Assembly (NCBI GenBank): GCA_052379645.1
Contig: JBQSYU010000005.1
Length of the DNA: 64,000 nucleotides
Direction: 5' to 3' (one strand)
Source: Arthrobacter_H sp030452125
Lineage (GTDB): Bacteria; Actinomycetota; Actinomycetes; Actinomycetales; Micrococcaceae
The notes below the pieces were generated by a model. The model searched no databases, was not told where the DNA came from, and saw only the letters and a list, made by a program, of their open reading frames with translations. The translations under genes and the position numbers were made by a program. This document shows, piece after piece, positions 1 to 7,705 of this stretch (positions are counted from its first letter, which is position 1; each line of letters opens with the position of its first letter).

Positions 1-31
1 GGGCCGGCACCCACCGGGTGGGGTCGGGCCC
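1..31 (-). terminator. possible hairpin terminator after the MHS permease gene
   Basis: Just downstream of the permease stop codon, on its strand, the first 31 bases can fold. An inner CCCAC/GTGGG stem (10-14 with 18-22) sits inside an outer GGGCC/GGCCC pairing (1-5 with 27-31). No T-tract follows within the window, and the sequence may continue to the left, so this is only a candidate. Confidence 0.35.
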
Positions 32-52
32 CGCCGTAGTTGCCTCCAGGGC

Positions 53-1477
53 CTAGCGGGGATCCTCGGCGAGGATCCCGGTGTCGTTGGCATTCGGGGT
101 CTCCGTGCCGCGCAGCGATGCGCCGGCGGTTTCGACCATGTAACGCACGGCGATCAGACCCACGACCGCCGCAATCATCATGTAGACGGCCGGGAAGAGC
201 ACGAATCCGGTGCTGTCGATGACCGCCTCGTTGACAATGGCCGCGGTGCCACCGAGCAACGCAGTGGCCACGTTGTAGGTGATGGCGAAGCCGGCAAAGC
301 GGACCTGGGAGGGGAACATCGCCGGGAAGGTGGCCGTGATCGTGGCCAGCTGCGGGAGGTACAACAGACCCAGTACCGCGAAGCCGATGATGGCCAGCCC
401 GAAGTTCTGGCCGATGAGCCAGAACATCGGTACCGGGAAGATGATCAGACCGAGGGTGGAGGCATACCACATGGGCTTGCGACCCACCTTGTCGGAGAGG
501 CCGCCAACGAACGGGATGACGCACATCATGGCCACCTCACCGAGGATGATGACGATCAGCGCCTGATTCGAATCCATTCCCAGCTGGCTTTCCAAATAGG
601 TGGGCATGTAGGTGATCAAGGTGTAGTTCACCATGTTCAGGCAGGAGACCATGCCGAACATGACCAACATCGGGCGCCAGTATTGGGTGATCACGGCCTT
701 GAGGCTGCCGCCCTCCTCCACCCCGCCGGTCTCCTCGAGCTCTTGGAACACCGGGGTGTCTTCGAGCTTATTACGCAGGTACAAACCGACCAGGCCCATC
801 GGGAGGGCCAGCATGAACGGGATCCGCCAGCCCCAGGAATCCATGGCCGCCTCGGGAAGCACCAGTTGGAAAAGCAACATGACGGCAGCACCGAGGGCGA
901 AGCCGCCCAGTGTGCCGAACTCCAGGAAGGAGCCGAAGAAACCGCGCTTCTTGTCCGGGGCGTATTCGGCCATGAAGGTCGCCGCGCCGCCGTACTCGCC
1001 GCCGGTGGAGAAACCCTGCACCAGGCGCAGCAGGATCAGCAGGATCGGAGCCAGGATCCCGACCATGTCGAACGTCGGGAGCACGCCGATGAGGAACGTG
1101 GCCCCGGACATCATGAGGATGGTCAGGGTCAGGACGGTTTTGCGTCCGAGCTTGTCGCCCAGCGGGCCCCAGATGATTCCACCCAGGGGGCGCACTACGA
1201 ACGAGACGGCGAAGGTGGCCAACGCCAGGATCGTTCCGTACTCCCCGGGAAAGAAATGAGCGGTGATGTAGGTCACCGCCACCGCATATACGCCGTAGTC
1301 GAACCATTCGGTCAGGTTGCCCATGGCTGAAGCCGCGGTGGCCTTGTGGATCATCGAGCGTCCCTCGGCGGTGTCAAGATCCGGGCCGATGTCCTCGGAG
1401 TAGTCGATGGGGGCCTGCGCGGTGGCGTCGGGGGTGCCCTCCGTCGAGGGGGAGTCTGTGCTGTCGTTCGGTGGCAT
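53..1477 (-). CDS. MHS-family MFS transporter (metabolite:H+ symporter)
   Basis: A 474-residue polytopic inner-membrane protein of the major facilitator superfamily, ProP/ShiA-like metabolite:H+ symporter branch. The hallmark loop GPLGDKLGRK lies at about residues 104-113, between the second and third membrane segments, and a second copy of the motif (GGLSDKVGRK) opens the second half. I chose the ATG at 1477 because GGGAGGC sits just upstream of it; an in-frame ATG at 1594 would add 39 residues that do not look like a transporter N-terminus. The gene is divergent from paaJ and shares its regulatory region, including the PaaR-like site at 1677-1698. Substrate cannot be read from sequence. Uptake of phenylacetate or a related aromatic acid is my inference from context; betaine, proline or another organic acid is equally compatible with the family. 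Confidence 0.88.
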   Translation of the reverse strand: MPPNDSTDSPSTEGTPDATAQAPIDYSEDIGPDLDTAEGRSMIHKATAASAMGNLTEWFDYGVYAVAVTYITAHFFPGEYGTILALATFAVSFVVRPLGGIIWGPLGDKLGRKTVLTLTILMMSGATFLIGVLPTFDMVGILAPILLILLRLVQGFSTGGEYGGAATFMAEYAPDKKRGFFGSFLEFGTLGGFALGAAVMLLFQLVLPEAAMDSWGWRIPFMLALPMGLVGLYLRNKLEDTPVFQELEETGGVEEGGSLKAVITQYWRPMLVMFGMVSCLNMVNYTLITYMPTYLESQLGMDSNQALIVIILGEVAMMCVIPFVGGLSDKVGRKPMWYASTLGLIIFPVPMFWLIGQNFGLAIIGFAVLGLLYLPQLATITATFPAMFPSQVRFAGFAITYNVATALLGGTAAIVNEAVIDSTGFVLFPAVYMMIAAVVGLIAVRYMVETAGASLRGTETPNANDTGILAEDPR

Positions 1478-1676
1478 GGGTGCCTCCCAAAATTCTTCAG
1501 CTTTCGTCGACAGGGGCCGGTTCTGAGCGCCCAGGGCGGAGGGCCGGCGACGGTCCACGATCCGGTGTCGAGCATCGGAGTCTGTCAAAGGCATCCATAT
1601 TACCGGCAGGTATAAAAGCGGTCAATTTCGTCATCAGGCCGGGGTGAGTTGACCGGTGGGATGCGGGGTGGGAATC

Positions 1677-1698
1677 TCTTAGTGAACGATTGGTCGGT
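1677..1698. promoter_or_regulatory. PaaR-like operator, site A (paaJ / permease divergent region)
   Basis: Read on the minus strand the site starts ACCGACCAATCGTTC and continues CTAAGA after one A. It matches 11 of 16 informative positions of the Corynebacterium PaaR consensus as I remember it (ACTNACCGNN then CGNNCGGTNAGT). Similar sites precede paaZ, paaI and paaA in this window. It lies about 70 bases before the paaJ start and 200 bases from the permease start. Confidence 0.6.
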
Positions 1699-1769
1699 AA
1701 TTGTGTCCCGAGACGCATTCCACGGCCGGCAAAGATGCCTGAACAGAGGCCAACCGAAGAGGGGTTTTC

Positions 1770-2993
1770 ATGTCCGAAGCATTCCTGGTGGGCGGAGCCC
1801 GCACTCCGGTCGGTCGTTATGGCGGGGCCCTGGCCTCCGTGCGTCCCGATGACCTGGCGGCGTTGACCGTCCGGGCCGCCGTCGAACGGGCCGGAGTCGA
1901 TCCGGAGCTGGTGGACGAGGTCATCTTCGGCAACGCCAACGGGGCCGGGGAGGAGAACCGGAACATCGCCCGCATGGCCTGGCTGCTGGCCGGGTACCCC
2001 GATTCGGTCCCGGGGATCACCGTGAACCGGCTGTGCGCCTCGGGGATGTCCGCCATCACGATGGCCAGCCACATGATCAAGGCGGGGGCCGCCGACATCG
2101 TCGTCGCCGGTGGGGTCGAATCGATGTCCCGCGCCCCGTGGGTGATGGAGAAGCCCTCCAAGGCCTTCGCGAAGCCCGGCGCCACCTACGACACCTCGAT
2201 CGGCTGGCGGTTCCCCAACCCGGCCTTCCTCTCCGGGGAGCTCTCCCGCGACGGGAAGACCACCTTCTCCATGCCCGAGACCGCCGAAGAGGTCGCCCGC
2301 GTCTTCGGCACCTCACGGGAGGATTGCGACGCCTTCGCCGTACGCTCCCACGAACGCGCCCTGGCAGCCATCGCCGCCGGCCGCTTCGCCGAGGAGATCG
2401 TTCCGGTCACCGTGACCGGGCGTAAGGGCGCCCGGACCATCGTCGATACCGATGAGGGGCCGCGCGCCGGGACCACCATGGAGGTCCTGTCCGGACTGCG
2501 CCCGGTGGTCAAGGGCGGTTCGGTCGTCACCGCAGGCAACGCCTCGACGCTCAACGACGGCGCCTCGGCGATCATCGTCGCCTCCGAGGCGGCCATCGAG
2601 AAATACGGGTTGACCCCGCGCGCCCGCATCCTCGACGGGGCCTCGGCCGGGGTGGCCCCGGAAATCATGGGGATGGGCCCGGTCCCCTCCTCCAGGAAGG
2701 TCCTCGAACGCACCGGGCATACCGTGGACGAGCTCGCCGCCGTGGAACTCAACGAGGCCTTCTCCTCCCAGTCCCTGGCCTCCATGCGCGAACTCGGCCT
2801 GGACCCCGACATCGTCAACAACGACGGCGGCGCCATCTCGCTGGGCCACCCCTTGGGCTCCTCCGGCTCCCGCATCGCCCTGACCTTGCTGGGCCGGCTG
2901 GACCGTGAAGCCTCCGCAGGGAACAAATTGGGACTGGCGACCATGTGCGTGGGCGTCGGCCAGGGAGCAGCCCTGCTCGTCGAGGGGGTCTAG
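1770..2993 (+). CDS. paaJ: 3-oxoadipyl-CoA / 3-oxo-5,6-dehydrosuberyl-CoA thiolase
   Basis: A 407-residue cytoplasmic thiolase of normal family length. The nucleophilic cysteine is Cys89 (RLCASGMS). The second catalytic pair is His360 (SLGHPLGSSGSR) and Cys393 (MCVGVGQG). In the phenylacetate pathway this enzyme carries out the two thiolytic steps that release acetyl-CoA and succinyl-CoA. The ATG at 1770 follows GAGGGG. The gene leads a three-gene unit (thiolase, hydratase, 3-hydroxyacyl-CoA dehydrogenase) with almost no spacing, which is the complete lower-pathway set. A PcaF-type 3-oxoadipyl-CoA thiolase is very close in sequence, so the paaJ name rests on the neighbours and the PaaR-like site upstream. 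Confidence 0.88.
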   Translation: MSEAFLVGGARTPVGRYGGALASVRPDDLAALTVRAAVERAGVDPELVDEVIFGNANGAGEENRNIARMAWLLAGYPDSVPGITVNRLCASGMSAITMASHMIKAGAADIVVAGGVESMSRAPWVMEKPSKAFAKPGATYDTSIGWRFPNPAFLSGELSRDGKTTFSMPETAEEVARVFGTSREDCDAFAVRSHERALAAIAAGRFAEEIVPVTVTGRKGARTIVDTDEGPRAGTTMEVLSGLRPVVKGGSVVTAGNASTLNDGASAIIVASEAAIEKYGLTPRARILDGASAGVAPEIMGMGPVPSSRKVLERTGHTVDELAAVELNEAFSSQSLASMRELGLDPDIVNNDGGAISLGHPLGSSGSRIALTLLGRLDREASAGNKLGLATMCVGVGQGAALLVEGV

Positions 2994-2995
2994 TG

Positions 2996-3820
2996 GTGAG
3001 TGCACAAGACCTGGGTCCCCAGGAGCAGCACGACGGCGCAGCCGGGCTCGACGCCGCGGGCTTCGCCACGCTGATCGTCACCGAGGCAGCCGACCGGATC
3101 ACCGTCCGGCTGCACCGCCCGGAGGTCCGCAACGCCATCGACCAGACGATGGTCGATGAACTCCATGCGGTCTGCAGCCATCTGGAGGCCTCCCCGAAGA
3201 TCCTCATCCTTTCGGGGACCCCCTCGGATCCGGAGACCGGGGCCAAGGGCATCTTCGCCTCCGGCGCCGATATCGCCCAATTGCGCCAACGCCGCCGCGA
3301 AGACGCCCTGGCCGGGATCAACTCCTCGCTCTTCGAGCGGATCGCCCGGTTGCCGATGCCCGTCATTGCCGCCCTGGACGGTTACGCGCTCGGTGGGGGT
3401 GCCGAGCTGGCCTACGCCGCCGACTTCAGGATCGGCACCGAGGCCCTGCGGATGGGCAACCCCGAAACGAATCTGGGCATCATGGCAGCCGCCGGGGCCA
3501 CCTGGCGGTTGAAGGAGCTCGTCGGGGAGCCGATGGCCAAACAGATCCTGCTCGCCGGGAAGGTGCTCACCGGAGAGGACTGCCTGAAGGTGGGTTTGAT
3601 CGGCGAACTGGTCGGCTCGGCCGAACTGGGCGGTGCCGCCGAGGCGCTGGCGGACCGGATCGGCGCCCAGGACCCATTGGCGGTCAGGGTCACCAAGGCC
3701 GTGTTCCACACCCCGCGGGAAGCCCACCCGGTGATCGACACCCTGGCCCAGTCGATGCTCTTTGAGTCAGAAGCCAAATTCGACCGCATGCAGGCATTCC
3801 TCGACAGGAAGAAGAAGTAA
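2996..3820 (+). CDS. paaF: enoyl-CoA hydratase (2,3-dehydroadipyl-CoA hydratase type)
   Basis: A crotonase-fold protein of about 274 residues. Both catalytic glutamates of true hydratases are visible: one in GGGAELAYAADF and one in GNPETNLGIMAA. The oxyanion-hole regions also look intact. This separates it from the second crotonase of the window (31688-32467), which lacks the first Glu, and supports the PaaF role of hydrating 2,3-dehydroadipyl-CoA. Its start is a GTG directly after the paaJ stop; tandem GTG codons at 2993 and 2996 are both possible, with GAGGGGG upstream. The N-terminal 25 residues before the fold are longer than in most homologues and low in complexity. Cytoplasmic, co-transcribed with paaJ and paaH. 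Confidence 0.85.
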   Translation: MSAQDLGPQEQHDGAAGLDAAGFATLIVTEAADRITVRLHRPEVRNAIDQTMVDELHAVCSHLEASPKILILSGTPSDPETGAKGIFASGADIAQLRQRRREDALAGINSSLFERIARLPMPVIAALDGYALGGGAELAYAADFRIGTEALRMGNPETNLGIMAAAGATWRLKELVGEPMAKQILLAGKVLTGEDCLKVGLIGELVGSAELGGAAEALADRIGAQDPLAVRVTKAVFHTPREAHPVIDTLAQSMLFESEAKFDRMQAFLDRKKK

Positions 3821-3822
3821 CG

Positions 3823-4725
3823 ATGACCCCCAGCACCCCGGAAAAGAACACCGCCGTCCCGAGCGAGGCCGACGCCTCGACGTCCCTGCCCACCCGGGTC
3901 GGGGTCCTGGGCGGGGGCCGCATGGGCGCCGGCATCGCCCATGGCTTCCTCATCAAGGGAGCCGACGTGCTCATCGTCGAACGCGACGCACCCAGTGCCG
4001 AAGCCGCCCGGGAACGGGTCGCCACGGCCGTGGGCAAATCCATCGACCGCGGCCTGGCGGGAGCCGTCGAGGACCATCTGGCCCACCTGACGGTGAGCAC
4101 CGACTACGCCGACTTCGGGGACCGCGAACTGGTCGTCGAAGCCGTCCCGGAGATCTGGGACCTGAAGGTCTCCTCGCTGCAGGCGGTAGAAGCCGAGCTG
4201 GGCTCCGAGGCCGTCTTGGCCTCGAACACCTCCTCGCTGTCCATGAGCGGCCTGGCCGGTCATCTGGCCCGTCCCGGGAGCTTCCTGGGGCTGCACTTCT
4301 TCAACCCGGTCCCGGCCTCGACCCTGCTCGAAGTCGTCATCGCCGAGCAGACCGCGCCGGCCCTGGTGGAGAAGGCCCGCGGCTGGGTGGCCGGTCTGGG
4401 CAAGACCGCCGTCGTCGTCAACGACGCCCCCGGCTTCGCCTCCTCCCGGCTGGGGGTCATGCTCGCCGTGGAGGCGATGCGCATGCTCGAGGAGGGCGTT
4501 GCCTCCGCCGAGGACATCGACAACGCCATGGTGCTCGGCTATAAACACCCCACCGGCCCGTTGAAGACCACGGACCTCGTGGGGCTGGACGTGCGGCTGG
4601 GGATCGCCGAATACCTGGCCGAGCAGCTCGGTGAACGCTTCGCCCCGCCGGCGATCCTGCGCCGGAAGGTCGAACGCGGGGACCTGGGCCGCAAAACCGG
4701 GCAGGGCTTCTACGACTGGAGCTGA
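3823..4725 (+). CDS. paaH: 3-hydroxyacyl-CoA dehydrogenase (3-hydroxyadipyl-CoA dehydrogenase)
   Basis: A 300-residue NAD-dependent dehydrogenase of the short HBDH type. The Rossmann motif GGGRMGAGIAHGF is at about residues 28-40, and NTSSLSMSGLA and LGLHFFNPVP (with the catalytic His) follow. The C-terminal half carries GYKHPTGPLKTTDLVGLD and the closing GRKTGQGFYDW typical of the family. It oxidises 3-hydroxyadipyl-CoA to 3-oxoadipyl-CoA for the thiolase. The ATG at 3823 is 2 bases after the paaF stop with AGGAAG upstream. The first 24 residues are a poorly conserved extension. Butyryl-type 3-hydroxybutyryl-CoA dehydrogenase is an alternative by sequence alone. Confidence 0.88.
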   Translation: MTPSTPEKNTAVPSEADASTSLPTRVGVLGGGRMGAGIAHGFLIKGADVLIVERDAPSAEAARERVATAVGKSIDRGLAGAVEDHLAHLTVSTDYADFGDRELVVEAVPEIWDLKVSSLQAVEAELGSEAVLASNTSSLSMSGLAGHLARPGSFLGLHFFNPVPASTLLEVVIAEQTAPALVEKARGWVAGLGKTAVVVNDAPGFASSRLGVMLAVEAMRMLEEGVASAEDIDNAMVLGYKHPTGPLKTTDLVGLDVRLGIAEYLAEQLGERFAPPAILRRKVERGDLGRKTGQGFYDWS

Positions 4726-4775
4726 TCCGTGGGGCCCCTCCTGCCGGCGATGGGGGCGCATGGCAGGATGGGCCC

Positions 4776-5483
4776 ATGAACGAGGTGAACTGGGAAGGCG
4801 CCGTCAACGCGCGGCGCGTGGCAGGACGGCTCTACCGGATGGGCCGCAGCGAATGGCTCACCGAACGCGGGTGGGCCCAGGCCCATGACGAAGGCATCCG
4901 CACGGTCATCGACCTGCGCAATGCCGACGAGCGTCGACGTCGGCCCACCGACCCCGCGGTCGAGCCCGGGGCGCTGGCGGGGATCACCGTGCTGCATTGC
5001 CCCACCGAGGACCAGGCCCATGAGGAATTCATGGCCGCGGCCGCCTCGGCAGACACCCCGTACCTCAGCGATCCGCGCTACTACCCGGCGAACCTGGAGC
5101 ACTTCCCCCGGCTGGTGGCCGGCGTCTTCCGTGCCCTGGCGGCGGCCCGGGGCTCCGTCGTCGTGCATTGTTCCGCCGGCCGGGACCGGACGGGAATGAT
5201 CATCTCCATGGCGCTGGCCCTGGTCGGCAGGCAGGATCTGATTCCCGGCCAATACGATGCCGGAGCGCGCGGAATCAACGAATGGCACCGGATCAGCCCG
5301 GTCAAACACCCCTATGAACGGCATTTGAGCGAGGAAGAGCTGGCCCCGGTCATTGCCGGACGCCAGCAGTCACTGGCCGAATTCGTCGACGGGATCGACG
5401 TCGAGGCCTTTCTGCTCGGGCAGGGGCTGACGGTCGCCGAGATCGATGCGGTGCGGGAACTGCTCGCGGGCTCCCGGGCCTGA
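4776..5483 (+). CDS. tyrosine-protein phosphatase family protein (Y_phosphatase3 type)
   Basis: A 235-residue cytoplasmic phosphatase-fold protein. The P-loop HCSAGRDRTG at residues 131-140 provides Cys132 and Arg138. An N-terminal TVIDLRNADERRRRP stretch and a C-terminal helical part match the actinobacterial tyrosine/serine phosphatase and PtpB-like family, which can also act on phosphoinositides. The start ATG at 4776 follows GGCAGGATGGG. It lies 50 bases after paaH on the same strand, so it may be read through from the paa operon, but nothing in its sequence links it to phenylacetate. Substrate unknown. Confidence 0.82.
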   Translation: MNEVNWEGAVNARRVAGRLYRMGRSEWLTERGWAQAHDEGIRTVIDLRNADERRRRPTDPAVEPGALAGITVLHCPTEDQAHEEFMAAAASADTPYLSDPRYYPANLEHFPRLVAGVFRALAAARGSVVVHCSAGRDRTGMIISMALALVGRQDLIPGQYDAGARGINEWHRISPVKHPYERHLSEEELAPVIAGRQQSLAEFVDGIDVEAFLLGQGLTVAEIDAVRELLAGSRA

Positions 5484-5586
5484 CCGCTGCCGGTCGGGGA
5501 TCGGCGGGAGGACACATATCGTCCGATCCAACGATTTTTCGAATTCGACTTGCCAGAACCCGGGCCGGGGGAGTTGGCTGGTTGGC

Positions 5587-6576
5587 ATGGCAAAAATCCT
5601 CGTCCTCGGTGGTACCCAGTGGCTGGGCCGAACCCTTGCGCTGCAGGCCGTCGAGGACGGGCACGATGTCGGGTGCTTGGCCCGTGGCAGTTCGGACGGC
5701 TTCCCCGAGGGGGTCCGCGAATTCCGGGTCGATCGTGAGGTCGAGGACGCCTACGCGGGGGCCGCGGCCGAACCCTGGGACCTCGTGGTGGAACTGACCT
5801 GCCGGCCCGCCCACGCCAAGGCGGCGGTGGAAGCCTTGTCCCCGCAAGCCGGACACTGGGTCTTCGTCTCCTCTTGCTCCGCCTACGCCGTCCACTCCCG
5901 GGCGGGGGCCGCCGAGGCCTCGAAGCTCCTGGTGGCCCAGGACTCCAGCCTGGGTTACAGCGACGAGAAGTTCGGCGAAGCCAAGGCCGGTTGCGAATGG
6001 CTCACCGTTGCCTCCCGTGGCAATGCGGCACTGCTGGTCCGTCCGGGACTGATCGGTGGCCCCGGGGACCCCACCGGCCGGTCCACCTACTGGCCCCTGC
6101 GGTTCGCCCGCGGGCAGGAGCCGGTCCTCGTCCCCGACGACGACGGCGAGGCCCGCTATGTCCAGATCGTCGACGTCCGCGATCTGGCGGCCTTCATCCT
6201 GCGCGCCGGGCTCGAGGCCCGCAACGGACCGGTCAATGTCGTCGGTGCCGAGATGCCGCTGGGTGACGTGATCGCCAGCGCCCAGAGTGCCGCGGGATAC
6301 AGTGCCGCCGTCGTGCCCTACCCGTTGCACCGGATGCCGGACGACGCCGTCGCCCCCTGGTCGGGCCCCCGCTCGCTCCCGCTGATCCTGCCCGCCGGGA
6401 CCGAATTCGCCGGCTTCGCCCGCCGGTCGGATCGCAGGGCCCTGAAGTGGGGGCTGGTGCGCCGTCCGTTGGCCGAGACGTTCTCCGATATCATCGCCGC
6501 GCACGACCCCACCGAGGAGCTGCGCTCGGGACTGAGCGCGGATCACGAGGCGGAGCTGATCAACCGACTGGGCTGA
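5587..6576 (+). CDS. NAD(P)-dependent epimerase/dehydratase-like protein
   Basis: A 329-residue extended-SDR-like protein. The nucleotide-binding motif GGTQWLGRTLA is at about residues 8-18. A central VFVSSCSAYAV segment lies where the catalytic Ser/Tyr region is expected, and DVRDLAAFILRAG is characteristic of atypical epimerases. The classical YxxxK is not clear; FGEAKAGCEWL follows a conserved GYSDEKFGEAKA segment, so the YSDEK/FGEAK region may serve this role. The protein resembles the atypical SDRs that include the chloroplast CSP41-like group. The start at 5587 was chosen because the fold begins there; GGGGGAG lies 14 bases upstream. No substrate can be assigned. It stands alone between a phosphatase gene and a convergent kinase gene. 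Confidence 0.75.
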   Translation: MAKILVLGGTQWLGRTLALQAVEDGHDVGCLARGSSDGFPEGVREFRVDREVEDAYAGAAAEPWDLVVELTCRPAHAKAAVEALSPQAGHWVFVSSCSAYAVHSRAGAAEASKLLVAQDSSLGYSDEKFGEAKAGCEWLTVASRGNAALLVRPGLIGGPGDPTGRSTYWPLRFARGQEPVLVPDDDGEARYVQIVDVRDLAAFILRAGLEARNGPVNVVGAEMPLGDVIASAQSAAGYSAAVVPYPLHRMPDDAVAPWSGPRSLPLILPAGTEFAGFARRSDRRALKWGLVRRPLAETFSDIIAAHDPTEELRSGLSADHEAELINRLG

Positions 6577-6588
6577 GTTGAATCATCG

Positions 6589-7485
6589 TCAGGTCCAGGC
6601 GGCGGCCAAAAGGTCGGCGAGCAACTCCTCGGGATCCTGGTCGAGTCCCCGGCTGGTGAACCAGGAGCAGACGTTCCGGCAATCCCTGGCCAGCAGATCG
6701 GCGCCCAGCGGGTTCGCGGCCAGATCGACCAGTTGTGGCAGGTCGATGATCACCAACCGGTTTCCGGAGACCAGGATGTTGTATGGGGAGAGGTCTCCAT
6801 GGGCGTATCCCAGCGAGGCGAACCCGCCCATGGCCTCGACGAGCTGGTCGAAAAAGGACTGGAGCACAGGCCGCGTCGGCCGCAATTGCTGCAGTCTGGG
6901 GGCTGCGGCGTCGGGATGGTCGGGGTCGGTGATGAATTCCATGAGGATCTCGGTGCCATCCACCTGCACGGGGTAGGGGACCGGGATCCCGGCTTCGTGG
7001 GCCCGGACCAGGAAGTTCCATTCGGCGGCGGCCCACTGGGCCGCCTCGACCTGGCGGCCATAGGAGGAACCGTTCTTCAGTGCCCGCGCATCCCGGCTGC
7101 GCCGTACCGTGCGCCCCTCGGTATAGATGGTGGAGCGGCGGAAGGCGCGCTGTTCGGGGGGCCGGTACCTCTTGGCGGCCAGTAGGGACCGGCGGGTGTC
7201 GGTGGCGCGTTCGAGCAGGAAGACGTCTGCTTCCTTGCCGGTTTTCAGGATCCCGAGTTCGGTGTCGATGGCCCCGGCGTCCTCGATGATGAACCCCGGG
7301 CGGGGCGTGGGGCCGCGCATCAGTCGTTCCACGTTGTTCCAGGTGGACCAGCGTTGATTGGCGGCCAGGGAATCGTCGAGCATGTTCCATCCCGCGGGGC
7401 GTTCCTCGCCGGTGCCGTGTCCGGACGTCGCGGGCGTCAGTTTTTGGAAGGTGGTTTCCGGATCAGTAGCGGAATTCGAAGTCAT
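6589..7485 (-). CDS. RIO1-family serine protein kinase-like protein
   Basis: A 298-residue protein with the RIO kinase signature. A degenerate glycine loop (KTGKEADVFLL, about 81-91) is followed by the ATP-binding lysine in LLAAKRY (Lys105). The catalytic loop is YAHGDLSPYNILV (Asp211, Asn216), and the metal-binding loop is IIDLPQLVD (Asp228), where RIO1 proteins usually have DFPQ. The upstream ATG at 7542 is in frame, but 7485 fits better: GGGAG is 11 bases before it and the preceding 19 residues are low-complexity. Bacterial RIO homologues are common in actinobacteria and their targets are largely unknown. It is divergent from paaZ and lies 12 bases from the convergent epimerase gene. Confidence 0.85.
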   Translation of the reverse strand: MTSNSATDPETTFQKLTPATSGHGTGEERPAGWNMLDDSLAANQRWSTWNNVERLMRGPTPRPGFIIEDAGAIDTELGILKTGKEADVFLLERATDTRRSLLAAKRYRPPEQRAFRRSTIYTEGRTVRRSRDARALKNGSSYGRQVEAAQWAAAEWNFLVRAHEAGIPVPYPVQVDGTEILMEFITDPDHPDAAAPRLQQLRPTRPVLQSFFDQLVEAMGGFASLGYAHGDLSPYNILVSGNRLVIIDLPQLVDLAANPLGADLLARDCRNVCSWFTSRGLDQDPEELLADLLAAAWT

Positions 7486-7672
7486 GTAGGTGGTGGCTCC
7501 CGGGGAGGTGGTCGATGGAGGTCGGGGCGTGTGGGGCAACAAGGGTCGTCATGGCGGCCTCCCGGGAGTCGGTGATGGGCGGGACCCTGAGTCAACAACA
7601 GTGATCGAGGAAAGTCAATCACCTTCGGATCGACCGCGCCCCACTGGCCGTCATGTAGGCTGGGCCTCAAAT

Positions 7673-7694
7673 ACCGACCGATCGTTCAGGAAGG
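7673..7694. promoter_or_regulatory. PaaR-like operator, site B (paaZ)
   Basis: Plus-strand sequence begins ACCGACCGATCGTTC and ends AGGAAGG. It matches 12 of 16 informative positions of the remembered PaaR consensus. The 3' end of the site runs into the AGGAAGGA Shine-Dalgarno region of paaZ (about 7687-7695). Repressor binding here would sit between promoter and start codon. Confidence 0.65.
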
Positions 7695-7705
7695 ACTTGT
7701 CGACG

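Noticed and set aside
3412..4761. Minus-strand open frame across paaF and paaH
   Set aside because: Antisense to two recognisable genes, with atypical composition (rich in Gly, Gln, His) and no family match.
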